From Sulfurimonas sp. UBA2011 (GTDB taxonomy: Bacteria > Campylobacterota > Campylobacteria > Campylobacterales > Sulfurimonadaceae), in assembly GCA_002335055.1 (NCBI GenBank), contig DDCH01000014.1:1-64000 (forward strand): a DNA stretch of 64,000 bases. The letters run 5' to 3'. How positions within the stretch are numbered: position 1 is the first letter of the stretch; each line of letters starts with the position of its first letter. The notes under the pieces are model-generated. The model had not been told where the DNA came from, made no database searches, and worked only from the letters and a program-made list of their open reading frames with translations. Shown here one piece after another: positions 25,502 through 33,785 of the stretch. Position numbers and translations under genes: made by a program.

Positions 25502-25840
25502 ATGAAAAAAATAACTTCATTATTACTAGCTGCTATGGTGGCTGGATCAGTTTTCACTACAAGTGCGATGGCTGATGCTAAAAAAGGTCAAAAATACTAT
25601 CTTAAAAAACTAAAAGTTTGTAAAAAAGATGGTCTTAACAATGGTGCAGTTTTTGCTACTAAGCACTCGCGTCAAGAATGGGCTGGACTCAAAGATGCTG
25701 GTACACTTCAAGATGAGTGGAAAGCTATCTGTTCTCATGGTGTGAAAAAAATTAATAAAATGAAAGAAAAAGACATTAATAACCTTTATGACTTTGTATG
25801 GAAATATGCATCTGATGGTGAAGTACCATCTTGTGGTTAA
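25502..25840 (+). CDS. Small periplasmic protein resembling a haem-less cytochrome-like family
   Basis: A 112-residue protein with a clear Sec signal peptide (about residues 1-24, ending SAMA before DAKKGQ). The mature part resembles small exported proteins in this phylum sometimes annotated as cytochrome c, but it has no CxxCH haem motif. The cysteines are single, at 40, 77 and 111, leaving the possibility of a disulfide. The gene has an AAAGGA ribosome site and is followed by a good terminator, so it is a stand-alone unit. Its function is unknown. Confidence 0.7.
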   Translation: MKKITSLLLAAMVAGSVFTTSAMADAKKGQKYYLKKLKVCKKDGLNNGAVFATKHSRQEWAGLKDAGTLQDEWKAICSHGVKKINKMKEKDINNLYDFVWKYASDGEVPSCG

Positions 25841-25852
25841 TCCATAACTTTT

Positions 25853-25880
25853 AAACCTAAACTCTTTATGAGTTTGGTTT
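25853..25880 (+). terminator. Intrinsic terminator after the small exported protein gene
   Basis: The arms AAACCTAAACTC and GAGTTTGGTTT pair with one bulged T around a TTTAT loop, followed by a pyrimidine-rich ACTTCTTCTTT tract. It is placed 12 bases after the stop codon. Confidence 0.7.
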
Positions 25881-25904
25881 ACTTCTTCTTTACCCTTCTG
25901 TAAC

Positions 25905-26115
25905 TTATTTCAAAATCACTTTAAAACTTACTCTTTTAGATTTTTTCTTAGACTCTATATTACTATATTCTATACGTTGTGATGAACTGTAACCACTTTC
26001 TCGTAGTGCTTGTGTTAACCAAACTTATATAGCTTTTTTCTGTTCTCTAAATAGATAAGACATAGTTTCATACGAACGATTAAGAGAGAGTTTTTCGTTG
26101 CTTCGCTTTTTAGTT
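25905..26115 (-). pseudogene. Remnant of an OmpA-like domain C-terminus
   Basis: Translating the minus strand gives a segment with RSNEKLSLNRSYETMSYL, then a TAA stop in frame, then VWLTQALRESGYSSSQRI and a Lys/Ser-rich tail ending RVSFKVILK. The N..LS..R..E..M pattern and the RRV.F.V-type ending are characteristic of the C-terminal half of OmpA/MotB-type peptidoglycan-binding domains. No start codon or N-terminal part survives, and the frame is interrupted. It fills most of the 345-base gap between the exported protein gene and rpsR. The identification comes from motif resemblance only. Confidence 0.55.
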
Positions 26116-26124
26116 ATGTAAAGC

Positions 26125-26175
26125 AAAAAATATTCCTAAATAGGATGTGGGGAATACTCCCAAGAAATTGGGAGT
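26125..26175 (-). terminator. Terminator region of the rpsF-ssb-rpsR operon
   Basis: Just after the rpsR stop on the minus strand there is an 8-bp perfect hairpin (ACTCCCAA/TTGGGAGT with a 4-base loop at 26156-26175), then a second stem TCCTA/TAGGA at 26134-26145 followed by a run of six T on the transcript strand (26125-26130). Confidence 0.65.
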
Positions 26176-26185
26176 AAAAGAAAAC

Positions 26186-26449
26186 CTATTTAAGGTTTTC
26201 GAATGGAGCTACTACAACTTGTTTACGAGTTACAGTATATGGTACTAGTGCAGCTGCACGAGCACGTTTAATTACGATACTTATCATATCTTGGTGACGT
26301 TTACAGTTACCTGTTAAGCGTCTTGGCATAATTTTGTATCTCTCTGAAAGTGAGAAACGTAATGCACCTGCATCTTTATAATCCATGAAGTCAACTTTTG
26401 CTTCACAGTATTTACAATATCTTTTTTTATATTTTCTTTTTTCTGCCAT
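26186..26449 (-). CDS. rpsR: 30S ribosomal protein S18
   Basis: An 87-residue small-subunit protein that pairs with S6 on the platform. It has the basic N-terminus KRKYKKRYCKYC, the family segment around FMDYKDAGALRFSLSE and the C-terminal IVIKRARAAALVPYT. It is the last gene of rpsF-ssb-rpsR, the classic order. The two N-terminal cysteines are a CxxC pair, which suggests the zinc-binding-type S18. Confidence 0.97.
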   Translation of the reverse strand: MAEKRKYKKRYCKYCEAKVDFMDYKDAGALRFSLSERYKIMPRRLTGNCKRHQDMISIVIKRARAAALVPYTVTRKQVVVAPFENLK

Positions 26450-26472
26450 GGTTTTTCCTTATGTGTTATCTA

Positions 26473-27057
26473 TTAAAATGGAATTTCATCTTCGTTAATA
26501 TCGTAAGATGGTACAGTATCTGGACTAGGCATTTGACGACTTTGCTGCTGCGCGGCTTGGTTATTGTTATAACTTTGTTGCTGTGCAGGTTTTTGATACG
26601 ACTGTTGCTCTTGTTTCTTAGGCTGTTGGTAACTTTGACCTTGACCTTGCGTTGGAGCATTGTATCCACCACCTTGATTTGCATCTTCTGCAGGAGCATT
26701 CGAAGGAGCATTATATCCGCTACTTTGATTATCACCTTTAGAGTCAAGCATTTGCATAGTCTCTGCTATCACAGAGTGTTTAGAACGTTTTTGTCCATTT
26801 TGGTCTACCCATTGTTCAAAATTTAATCTACCTTCAACAAGTATTTTACTACCTTTACGAAGATATTGATTTGCAATTTCACCGCTTCTACCAAAAAATG
26901 TAACATCTACAAAACATACTTCTTCTTTCTTTTCACCATTACTGCTGAATTTACGAGAAGTTGCGATAGCAGTTTTTGCTATTGCTGTTCCGCTTTGAGA
27001 ATATCTAAGTTCGATATCACGTGTAAGATTACCAACTAAAATTAGTTTATTGAACAT
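26473..27057 (-). CDS. ssb: Single-stranded DNA-binding protein
   Basis: A 194-residue SSB with an N-terminal OB fold (FNKLILVGNLTRDIELRYSQ and the following strands, about residues 1-110), a long low-complexity Gln/Asn/Gly/Ser/Tyr linker (about 115-180) and the acidic C-terminal tip DINEDEIPF that binds partner proteins. It sits between rpsF and rpsR. The open frames on other strands through the linker are by-products of its biased composition. Confidence 0.97.
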   Translation of the reverse strand: MFNKLILVGNLTRDIELRYSQSGTAIAKTAIATSRKFSSNGEKKEEVCFVDVTFFGRSGEIANQYLRKGSKILVEGRLNFEQWVDQNGQKRSKHSVIAETMQMLDSKGDNQSSGYNAPSNAPAEDANQGGGYNAPTQGQGQSYQQPKKQEQQSYQKPAQQQSYNNNQAAQQQSRQMPSPDTVPSYDINEDEIPF

Positions 27058-27089
27058 GCGTTTTCCTTCAATTTTCTAGTCTAAGACTA

Positions 27090-27545
27090 TTACTCAGCTG
27101 CTGCTTCAGTAGCTGCTGGAGCTGCTGTTTCTACTGCTGGTGCTTCTGTTTGAACTTCAGTTGGAGCTTCTTCTACTGCTGGAGTTTCAACTTTCGCTGG
27201 AGCTTCTGCTGCTTTTTTAGCTTTTTCAACCATACCGTTAAATGCAGCTATTTCACGATTTGTATCGTACTTAATAGTTACAAAACGAAGTAGTTCTTCG
27301 TTAATACGGAAACGTCTTTCAATTTCAGTAATTGCTGATGGAGCAATTGATGAATAGATAACATGGTAAAAACCACGTTCGTTTTTTTCAATAGGGTAAG
27401 CTAATTTTCTCATTCCCATTGGACTTGTAGCAATGATTTCACCACCGTTTGAAGTAATAACTTCTTCGATAGCTTTAACGCTTGCTTGAATTTCTTCTGC
27501 TGTTAATGTAGGTTTTACGATTACTAAGTTTTCGTAGTTTCTCAT
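27090..27545 (-). CDS. rpsF: 30S ribosomal protein S6 with Ala/Glu-rich tail
   Basis: A 151-residue S6: the ferredoxin-like core (MRNYENLVIVKPTLTAEEI through about residue 105) is followed by an unusually long Ala/Glu/Pro/Val-rich C-terminal tail (about 108-151). The start at 27545 is supported by AAGAGGAG about ten bases upstream; the frame is open further upstream to 27674 but without support. E. coli S6 also carries an acidic tail, there extended by post-translational glutamates. Confidence 0.96.
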   Translation of the reverse strand: MRNYENLVIVKPTLTAEEIQASVKAIEEVITSNGGEIIATSPMGMRKLAYPIEKNERGFYHVIYSSIAPSAITEIERRFRINEELLRFVTIKYDTNREIAAFNGMVEKAKKAAEAPAKVETPAVEEAPTEVQTEAPAVETAAPAATEAAAE

Positions 27546-27660
27546 ATAATATGATCTCCTCTTGGTATTTGCCGTTATGGCGTATGTTTCCCCCTCGGAT
27601 AAAAGCACAAATGCTCTGATATATAATATCTTAAATAAAGATATTACAAAGAGAAAGGAA
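27546..27660 (-). promoter_or_regulatory. rpsF leader region, possible S6:S18 autoregulatory site
   Basis: The rpsF upstream region on the minus strand carries a small hairpin (AGCA/TGCT) and then a GC-rich stretch containing TATCCGAGGGGG and a short GCC-ATAAC-GGC stem before the ribosome site. Many bacteria have an S6:S18-binding leader with a conserved unpaired CCG here. I can see a CCG and stems but cannot fold the RNA with confidence. Confidence 0.25.
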
Positions 27661-27795
27661 CCGAAATTATACATAAATATGGCTTAAAGGGTTATTATTA
27701 ATTTAACTAGGATTTTATGGCAATATGCAATAAAAATTATACATTAATATTTAAGAGGGTATAGTTTCGTAAAACAACATAAAGAATAAATACAA

Positions 27796-28794
27796 ATGGC
27801 AAAAAGAAAAAAGAGTCAAAAAAACAAAACTAAAACTAAAATACTTACCTATATCGCATGGATATTAGCCTTTATCGCTCTTGTTCTAAGCACTTTATTA
27901 GCTGGTTACTATATAGGTTTTTCTGATGGAAAAAGTAAAACAGAGAAGTTATATTCTAAGGAAAATACCAAACAAAAAGCACTGCTAAAAAAATTGAAAA
28001 ACAGCCTAAGTAACAAACAACTCAGTGTAAATACACGACTAAAAAGTGTACTTAAAGAGACACAAGACTATATCTCAGCATCGCATGAAATTGATGGAAA
28101 CTCTTTGGTAAATACACCAAAAATGGCAAAAAGAAAAAGAGTTATTACTCCTCATAAAGCTCGTTTAGCAATTATAATAGACGATGTAGGGACAAAAACT
28201 CAAGTAGAAGCAATAAAGAGTTTAAGACTACCTCTAACTATGTCCTTTTTACCTCCTAGTAAGGCAAGACCAAATACAGCAAAACTTGCCAAACTTGAAA
28301 AATTATACATGGTCCATTTACCTATGGAAGCACAAAATTGGAGTGCGGAAGAGCCAAACACTCTTCGTATTCATGATCAACAAACTAAAATTTCTGCGAG
28401 GATAAAAGAGATTAAACAACTCTTCCCTAAAGTAAAATACATTAATAATCATACAGGGAGTAAATTTACTTCAAGTGAAGTGGCTATGAATAGACTTATT
28501 TTTGCTCTTAGTGCAAATAATATTCACTTTATAGATAGTAGAACTACAGCACAAACTAAAGCCCCAAAAGTACTTAAAAACTTTGGACTAAAATATGTAT
28601 CTCGAGATGTTTTTTTAGACCACCATATGGATAAACCTTATGTACTTAAGCAGATTAAAAAAGCTATAAAAGTGGCAAAAAGTCATGGGTCAGCCATAGC
28701 AATTGGCCATCCTCATAAAAATACTCTTCAAGCACTGTATGAGTCAAAAGAATTACTTAAAGATGTGGAGTTAGTCTATATTAATAGACTCTAA
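27796..28794 (+). CDS. Divergent polysaccharide deacetylase family protein
   Basis: A 332-residue protein with a basic Lys-rich N-terminus, one membrane helix (about residues 16-40), a charged linker/coiled coil (about 45-100) and a C-terminal NodB-like barrel of the divergent polysaccharide deacetylase family (YibQ/DUF610 type). Family marks are LAIIIDDVG (Asp-Asp), MVHLPMEAQNW, INNHTGSKFT, FIDSRTTA and the final AIAIGHPHKNTL. The domain lies in the periplasm; the substrate is not known for most members. It is directly followed by dprA. Confidence 0.85.
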   Translation: MAKRKKSQKNKTKTKILTYIAWILAFIALVLSTLLAGYYIGFSDGKSKTEKLYSKENTKQKALLKKLKNSLSNKQLSVNTRLKSVLKETQDYISASHEIDGNSLVNTPKMAKRKRVITPHKARLAIIIDDVGTKTQVEAIKSLRLPLTMSFLPPSKARPNTAKLAKLEKLYMVHLPMEAQNWSAEEPNTLRIHDQQTKISARIKEIKQLFPKVKYINNHTGSKFTSSEVAMNRLIFALSANNIHFIDSRTTAQTKAPKVLKNFGLKYVSRDVFLDHHMDKPYVLKQIKKAIKVAKSHGSAIAIGHPHKNTLQALYESKELLKDVELVYINRL

Positions 28795-28795
28795 T

Positions 28796-29575
28796 ATGAT
28801 AAAAAAAGTTGATTTTCATATAAATGAACTTGAAAATATGAAGAAGTACCCAAAAGAACTTTTCTCTATCGGGAACACTTCTTTACTCAAAAAGAAAAAA
28901 ATATCTATCATCGGAAGTAGAAAACCTAATGTATATGCGCAACATAAAACAAGTGAGTTAGCTAAAAAACTTTCTGATGGTGGTATTTGTATAGTAAGTG
29001 GTGGAGCTATCGGTGTAGATGCAATAGCTCATACATCAGCTGGTGCAGATAATACTATAATGGTCGCAGCTACAGGCTTAGATAAACGCTACCCTTCGAT
29101 AAATAAAAACCTTATATCAAACATAGAGTCAAAAGGTTTAATCTTAAGTCAGTTCAAAGAAGGCTCACCTTCAACTAGGTATAACTTTGTACTAAGAAAT
29201 GAACTTGTAGTTGCTTTGGGTGATGTACTTATAGTTACTTATGCAGATTTGAACTCTGGAAGTATGAGAAGTGTTGAGTATGCACTTGCAATGGGTAAAG
29301 AGATATATGTTTTGTCTCATAGAATTGGAGAGAGCCAAGCAACTAATAACTTACTCTCAGAAGGTAAGGCAATAGCTATTTATGATATTGAGGCTTTTGT
29401 AAAAGAATTTACGGAGGAAGATTTTTTAGAAGCTGTAAAGCATGACGATTTTTTTGAATTTTGTAAAACCAATCCAAGATATGAAGAGGCTTTACAAAAG
29501 TACCCTAACAGAGTTTTTGAAGCGGAACTTAGTGGAGAGATAGAAATCAAAAATGGCATGTGCAAACTCTTATAA
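28796..29575 (+). CDS. dprA: DNA processing protein DprA/Smf-like
   Basis: DprA loads RecA onto incoming single-stranded DNA during natural transformation. The 259-residue protein contains the Rossmann-like core: SIIGSRKPNVYAQH, VSGGAIGVDAIAH, and the later LRNELVVALGDVLIVTYADLNSGS segment. It is shorter than DprA proteins that carry N-terminal SAM and C-terminal winged-helix domains, as is usual in this phylum. It starts two bases after the deacetylase gene and converges with queA nine bases away. Confidence 0.88.
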   Translation: MIKKVDFHINELENMKKYPKELFSIGNTSLLKKKKISIIGSRKPNVYAQHKTSELAKKLSDGGICIVSGGAIGVDAIAHTSAGADNTIMVAATGLDKRYPSINKNLISNIESKGLILSQFKEGSPSTRYNFVLRNELVVALGDVLIVTYADLNSGSMRSVEYALAMGKEIYVLSHRIGESQATNNLLSEGKAIAIYDIEAFVKEFTEEDFLEAVKHDDFFEFCKTNPRYEEALQKYPNRVFEAELSGEIEIKNGMCKLL

Positions 29576-29584
29576 GTACAGAAT

Positions 29585-30613
29585 TTAATTGATGAGTAAC
29601 ATAGCATCACCATACGAGTAAAAACGATACTTTTCTTTTATGGCTTCTGCATATAACTCTTGTGTTTTTTCAAGTCCTATAAATGATGCGACTAACATCA
29701 AAAGAGTTGATTTTGGCAGGTGAAAGTTTGTAAGAAGGTGGTTCACTCTACTTGGTTTGTTGTTTGGATGCAAGAATAGATTAGCTTCACCCCGTTGAAC
29801 TTTACCGTGTTTATGATAGAACTCTATAGTTCTTGTAGAGGTTGTCCCAATACTAAGTATAGGTATAGTAGAATCGAGTATATCTTTAGCCTTGTTTGAG
29901 ATGTCATAATACTCAGAGTGCATAGGATGATCAGTTATTATTTCTGCATCTACGGGTTTAAATGTACCACTGCCTACATGAAGTGTGACAAATGCATGCT
30001 GAAAATTTTTACAAATTCTCTCATGCTGTTCTTTTGTAAAATGAAGAGATGCAGTAGGCGCAGCTACTGCACCTTCTTCTTTAGCAAATACAGTTTGATA
30101 CTCACTCGCATCGCTTTGCTTATCTTCTCTTTGTATATAAGGAGGAAGGGGAATATGTCCGATACTGTCTATGATAGGCAGTAAGTCTTCAAAACGCAGT
30201 AGAACATCATTTTGATAAAAGTTCACTATTCTACTTCCATCTTCATGAAGTTGTTGTACTTTTGCAACTAAGTTTTCATCAAAAATAATTTCACTTGTCA
30301 CTTTTACTTTACCACGGATATAGACATTGATGTCATTGGCATTGAGTGCACGGTTTATTAGTAGTTCTATCTTACCACCACTTGGTTTTTTCCCAAAAAG
30401 TCTTGCTTTGATAACTTTAGTATCATTAAAAATCAAAGCACACTCTTTGGGTATAAACTTTTCAAGATCATAAAAATGTGCATGAGTAATTGTATCGGTT
30501 TTTTTGTCATAAACTAAAAGTTTAGCATGGTCACGAGGAGAGGTGGGGTAGGTTGCTATAAGCTCCTCTGGAAGAGAGAAGTCATAACTAAGGGTTAGGT
30601 ATTCTTTATGCAT
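29585..30613 (-). CDS. queA: S-adenosylmethionine:tRNA ribosyltransferase-isomerase
   Basis: Transfers the ribosyl moiety of SAM to preQ1-tRNA to make epoxyqueuosine. The 342-residue protein has the family features SYDFSLPEELIATYPTSPRD near the N-terminus, APTASLHFT in the central part and HVGSGTF followed by TDHPMHSEYYDIS. It is 26 bases downstream of tatC in the same direction. Confidence 0.95.
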   Translation of the reverse strand: MHKEYLTLSYDFSLPEELIATYPTSPRDHAKLLVYDKKTDTITHAHFYDLEKFIPKECALIFNDTKVIKARLFGKKPSGGKIELLINRALNANDINVYIRGKVKVTSEIIFDENLVAKVQQLHEDGSRIVNFYQNDVLLRFEDLLPIIDSIGHIPLPPYIQREDKQSDASEYQTVFAKEEGAVAAPTASLHFTKEQHERICKNFQHAFVTLHVGSGTFKPVDAEIITDHPMHSEYYDISNKAKDILDSTIPILSIGTTSTRTIEFYHKHGKVQRGEANLFLHPNNKPSRVNHLLTNFHLPKSTLLMLVASFIGLEKTQELYAEAIKEKYRFYSYGDAMLLIN

Positions 30614-30639
30614 TGATATATTTCAACTTTATAAACTTT

Positions 30640-31461
30640 TTATTTTGACTCTTCGAGTCTATCTTGGGTCTGTATCTGCCCGTCTTCGTTTTTATCTTCT
30701 GTGTTCATTTCTTCATCGTCTTCATCTTCAGCAGGATTTACCATTTTTACAATAATAATGGAGAGACCATAAAGGATGATTAATGGTCCAGCCATAAGAA
30801 GCTGTGTCAGTATATCTGGAGGTGTTAAGAGTGCTGCAACTATAAAGATAATAACAATTGCATATTTAAAAAATGCAATCATTTGTTTATCATCTACAAG
30901 TCCTAAAAGTGCTAAAAAGTAAGCAAAAACAGGAAGCTGAAATGCTAAACCAAAACCAAACATTATTTTAGTAAAAAAGCCGACATAATCTTCGATGTTG
31001 ATAAGAGGTGTAAATTTAAAACTACCAAAAGTAATGAGAAAATCAAATCCAAAAGGAGTAACAACATAGTACGCAAAGAGGACTCCAGTTGCAAACATAA
31101 TAGTTCCACCAAGAACAAAAGGGATAATCATCTTTTTTTCATTTGCATAAAGACCAGGTGCAATAAACATCCATATCTGTGAAAGTATAATTGGTAAAGC
31201 ACCCATGATAGCTGCGAAAAAAGCAACTTTAATGGCAACAAAAAATGCACCACCAACTTGAGAGGTAGTAATCATTCCATCTGCTGCATGAACAGACTTC
31301 TTACCTACTTCTATTAATGCAGTGTTGAGTGGTTCAACCATCCAAGTAAGTATAGGTTCATGGAAATAAAACATTACAAAAAACATAACTATAAGACTTC
31401 CTGCTGAAATAGCAAGCCTTTTTCTGAGTTCTACTAGGTGAGGACGGATTTCATCAAACAT
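30640..31461 (-). CDS. tatC: Sec-independent translocase protein TatC
   Basis: Signal-peptide receptor of the twin-arginine export system. The 273-residue protein has six membrane helices, the N-terminal HLVELRKRL segment with the conserved basic and acidic residues, and the FGLAFQLPV loop typical of TatC. The C-terminal tail beyond about residue 240 is long and highly acidic. It overlaps the end of tatB by eight bases. A likely client, the twin-arginine metallophosphoesterase, is encoded at 11422. Confidence 0.96.
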   Translation of the reverse strand: MFDEIRPHLVELRKRLAISAGSLIVMFFVMFYFHEPILTWMVEPLNTALIEVGKKSVHAADGMITTSQVGGAFFVAIKVAFFAAIMGALPIILSQIWMFIAPGLYANEKKMIIPFVLGGTIMFATGVLFAYYVVTPFGFDFLITFGSFKFTPLINIEDYVGFFTKIMFGFGLAFQLPVFAYFLALLGLVDDKQMIAFFKYAIVIIFIVAALLTPPDILTQLLMAGPLIILYGLSIIIVKMVNPAEDEDDEEMNTEDKNEDGQIQTQDRLEESK

Positions 31462-31885
31462 TTATATTTTCTTCTTTTTTAGGTTTCTTTTTAAAGGTCA
31501 CTTTTTGAGATACTTTTGGTGCTGTGTTTTCTGGAGTTTTAGTACTTCTCCCTTTGTCATCGCCTATCGCTTTGTCATCATCTATCTCCTCGTCATCCCC
31601 AAGCATAGAACTTATTTGTGAACCAACTTGAGCTTTTAGATTTGTTGCTTCTGTGAAGATTGAAGTGGCATCGTTAAGTTGTGTTTTATAAGCAAGAGCT
31701 TCTTTTTTCATATCACTAACATTCATTTCTTCTTCGAATGTATCTTTAAGATCACCTATCGCCCCTGTAGCAGATTTAAAAAATTTCGCGACAGATATCA
31801 TAGCACCAGGAAGTTTATCTGGACCTAAAAAGAGTATCGCAATAACAGCAATTATAAGTATTTCTGTGAAACCCATACCAAACAT
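31454..31885 (-). CDS. tatB: Sec-independent translocase protein TatB
   Basis: A 143-residue protein with one N-terminal membrane helix (MGFTEILIIAVIAILFLGP, about residues 4-22, including the conserved Glu and the FLGP hinge), followed by an amphipathic helix and a charged tail ending in Lys-rich sequence. TatB and TatA are similar, but the length and the position directly before tatC favour TatB. Confidence 0.92.
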   Translation of the reverse strand: MFGMGFTEILIIAVIAILFLGPDKLPGAMISVAKFFKSATGAIGDLKDTFEEEMNVSDMKKEALAYKTQLNDATSIFTEATNLKAQVGSQISSMLGDDEEIDDDKAIGDDKGRSTKTPENTAPKVSQKVTFKKKPKKEENINV

Positions 31886-31943
31886 AGTGAACCTTTAGTT
31901 ATTTTAATATGAGAATTCTAGCCAAAGAATGATTAAAGAGTGA

Positions 31944-32999
31944 TTATGAAGTTAAAAAGAGAGTTATTTCATCTGCTAGAAGGTAATCTTTGTTGTAAAA
32001 TATATCTGCTTTTAAGTCGAGTTTATTTTCTTCTACGAGTATATCTGCCTGTTTTCTCTCGCTAGAACTAAATAAGTCAGCATGAATTCCAACACATGAG
32101 CGCATACCTAGAAAAAATTGTTCAATTTTTTTATCTTCTAAAGTTAATAATTCTTCTTTAATAATACAAGGATTTTTAATATACTCTTCTATATCTGGAT
32201 TTGGATAAAAACGTTGTAGTTTTAGTTTACCAACTGCACCTGCGCCAACTCCCATATAGTCTGTATACTTCCAGTACCCAAGATTGTGTGAGGAGTTATA
32301 TTCTCCGAAGTTACTTATCTCGTATTGAGGTAGCCCCTTCGCCTCGATAGTCTTAAATATCCAAGATGTAAGTTCTAACTGCTCACTACTCATCTGAGGT
32401 TTATGCTCAAACGCAGTGCCTTCTTCTATAGTGAGGGCATATGCACTTATGTGATTTAATGGAAGAGTAAACGCAGTGTTTATATCATGAGCAATAAGTT
32501 CTTTTGTATCACCTAATGTTGCATAAATTAAATCAAGTGAGAGATTTTTAAAGCCTATTTTTTTTGCATTATTTATAGCATCTTTTGCCATTTGAGGAGA
32601 GTGAGCGCGGTTGAGTACTTTAAGTTTTTTCTCATCAAAACTCTGTACTCCAAAACTAATGCGGTTCACACCAAGCTCATACATTCCCTTTAGCCATTCA
32701 TATGTTGCACTATTGGGGTTAGCTTCACTTGTTATCTCAATGTCTTTTTTTAGATAAGGTTTTAAGTAAGTGAAAATATCTTTATATAGTTCAGGTGCAA
32801 CAGTAGAAGGAGTCCCGCCACCAATAAAAATAGTCTCTATAGAGTCTGCTTGTGTTTTAAATCTTTTTAGTTCGTGTTTGAGTTGTATAAAAAGAGAGTC
32901 CATGTACTTTTCTTTGAGATGAAACTTATCAACATAAGAGTTAAAAGCACAGTAAGAGCATTTAGAATCGCAAAATGGGATATGGATATATAATAACAT
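31944..32999 (-). CDS. hemW: Radical SAM haem chaperone HemW-like protein
   Basis: A 351-residue radical SAM protein with the CxxxCxxC cluster motif in IPFCDSKCSYCAFNSY near the N-terminus, the IGGGTPS SAM-contact segment, and the HISAYALTIEEGTAF region of the HemN/HemW family. It is shorter than true oxygen-independent coproporphyrinogen oxidase (HemN, about 450 residues) and lacks that enzyme's N-terminal extension, so HemW, proposed to deliver haem, is the better call. It stands alone between tatB and the rppH region. Confidence 0.85.
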   Translation of the reverse strand: MLLYIHIPFCDSKCSYCAFNSYVDKFHLKEKYMDSLFIQLKHELKRFKTQADSIETIFIGGGTPSTVAPELYKDIFTYLKPYLKKDIEITSEANPNSATYEWLKGMYELGVNRISFGVQSFDEKKLKVLNRAHSPQMAKDAINNAKKIGFKNLSLDLIYATLGDTKELIAHDINTAFTLPLNHISAYALTIEEGTAFEHKPQMSSEQLELTSWIFKTIEAKGLPQYEISNFGEYNSSHNLGYWKYTDYMGVGAGAVGKLKLQRFYPNPDIEEYIKNPCIIKEELLTLEDKKIEQFFLGMRSCVGIHADLFSSSERKQADILVEENKLDLKADIFYNKDYLLADEITLFLTS

Positions 33000-33314
33000 A
33001 ATGCGAAGTATAACGAATTAACTTATGATAGTGCTAAAAGTAGGATGAGAATAGATATAAATATACCCAATAAGATAATACTCAGAAGAATAGCATAAAC
33101 CTAAATATATTAAATTTAGTAAATTACATCTGCTATGAAAGTGTTTTCAAGTGTATCAATAAATACTTCCATTATGTCATTGTTTTACTCTTTACTTACC
33201 TCTTTGTGGATAGGTGCTTCCTTGTTTTAATTTATTGTATCTTCAAAGCTATAAATTATCTTATTTTAATCACTTTTTTTGTATAATTGCAATAATTATA
33301 ATATAGGTACATAT
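33000..33314. other. Gap of 315 bases with traces of a small hydrophobic reading frame
   Basis: No complete gene is visible. On the minus strand a single frame from ATG 33172 to a stop at 33023 reads MEVFIDTLENTFIADVIY, then three stops, then a 23-residue hydrophobic segment (AILLSIILLGIFISIL and more) ending at the stop. This may be a decayed small membrane protein upstream of hemW, or chance. The right end of the gap carries AT-rich DNA that probably holds the rppH promoter. Confidence 0.3.
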
Positions 33315-33785
33315 ATGAATATAAAAACTGAGTATCGTCCAAATGTGGCGATGATTATTGTTTCAAGTAACTATCCAGAGATAAAAGAAATTTTTATTGC
33401 AGAACGTAATGACTTAGCCAATGTTTGGCAGTTCCCACAAGGTGGAATTGACAAGGGCGAAGAGGTTAAAGAAGCACTTTTTCGTGAGATGGAAGAAGAG
33501 ATTGGAACAAAAGATGCCGTGATTGTTGCAGAGTACCCTGCGTGGATCTCTTATGACTTTCCAACAAGAATAGCAAATAAGATGAAGCCATATAAGGGCC
33601 AAACGCAGAGATATTTTTTAATGAAACTCAGCGAAAATGCAAAAATTAACCTAGAAACAGAACATCCAGAATTCTGTGCACATAAATTTGTGAGCCCTGA
33701 GGAAATTTTAGATCATACAGCACACTTTAAAAAAGCTGTATATGAGCAAGTGATAAATTATTTTAAAGAAGAGGAACTTTTATAA
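33315..33785 (+). CDS. rppH: RNA pyrophosphohydrolase (Nudix family)
   Basis: Removes pyrophosphate from mRNA 5' ends, triggering decay. The 156-residue protein has a complete Nudix box: GGIDKGEE, then ALFREMEEEIG (residues about 42-64). The ATG at 33315 is the start because the conserved N-terminus TEYRPNVAMII follows it directly; the frame is open upstream to 33279. It ends immediately before the lysC ATG. The order rppH-lysC-hobA-holB-folP is the known Helicobacter order. Confidence 0.93.
   Translation: MNIKTEYRPNVAMIIVSSNYPEIKEIFIAERNDLANVWQFPQGGIDKGEEVKEALFREMEEEIGTKDAVIVAEYPAWISYDFPTRIANKMKPYKGQTQRYFLMKLSENAKINLETEHPEFCAHKFVSPEEILDHTAHFKKAVYEQVINYFKEEELL

Noticed and set aside
26466..26826. 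Open frames on both strands through the ssb linker
   Set aside because: They come from the low-complexity Gln/Asn/Gly-coding region of ssb read in other frames; none has a ribosome site or protein-like sequence.
27546..27674. An N-terminally extended version of rpsF
   Set aside because: The conserved S6 start and a strong AAGAGGAG ribosome site place the start at 27545; the extension has no ribosome site and no S6 similarity.
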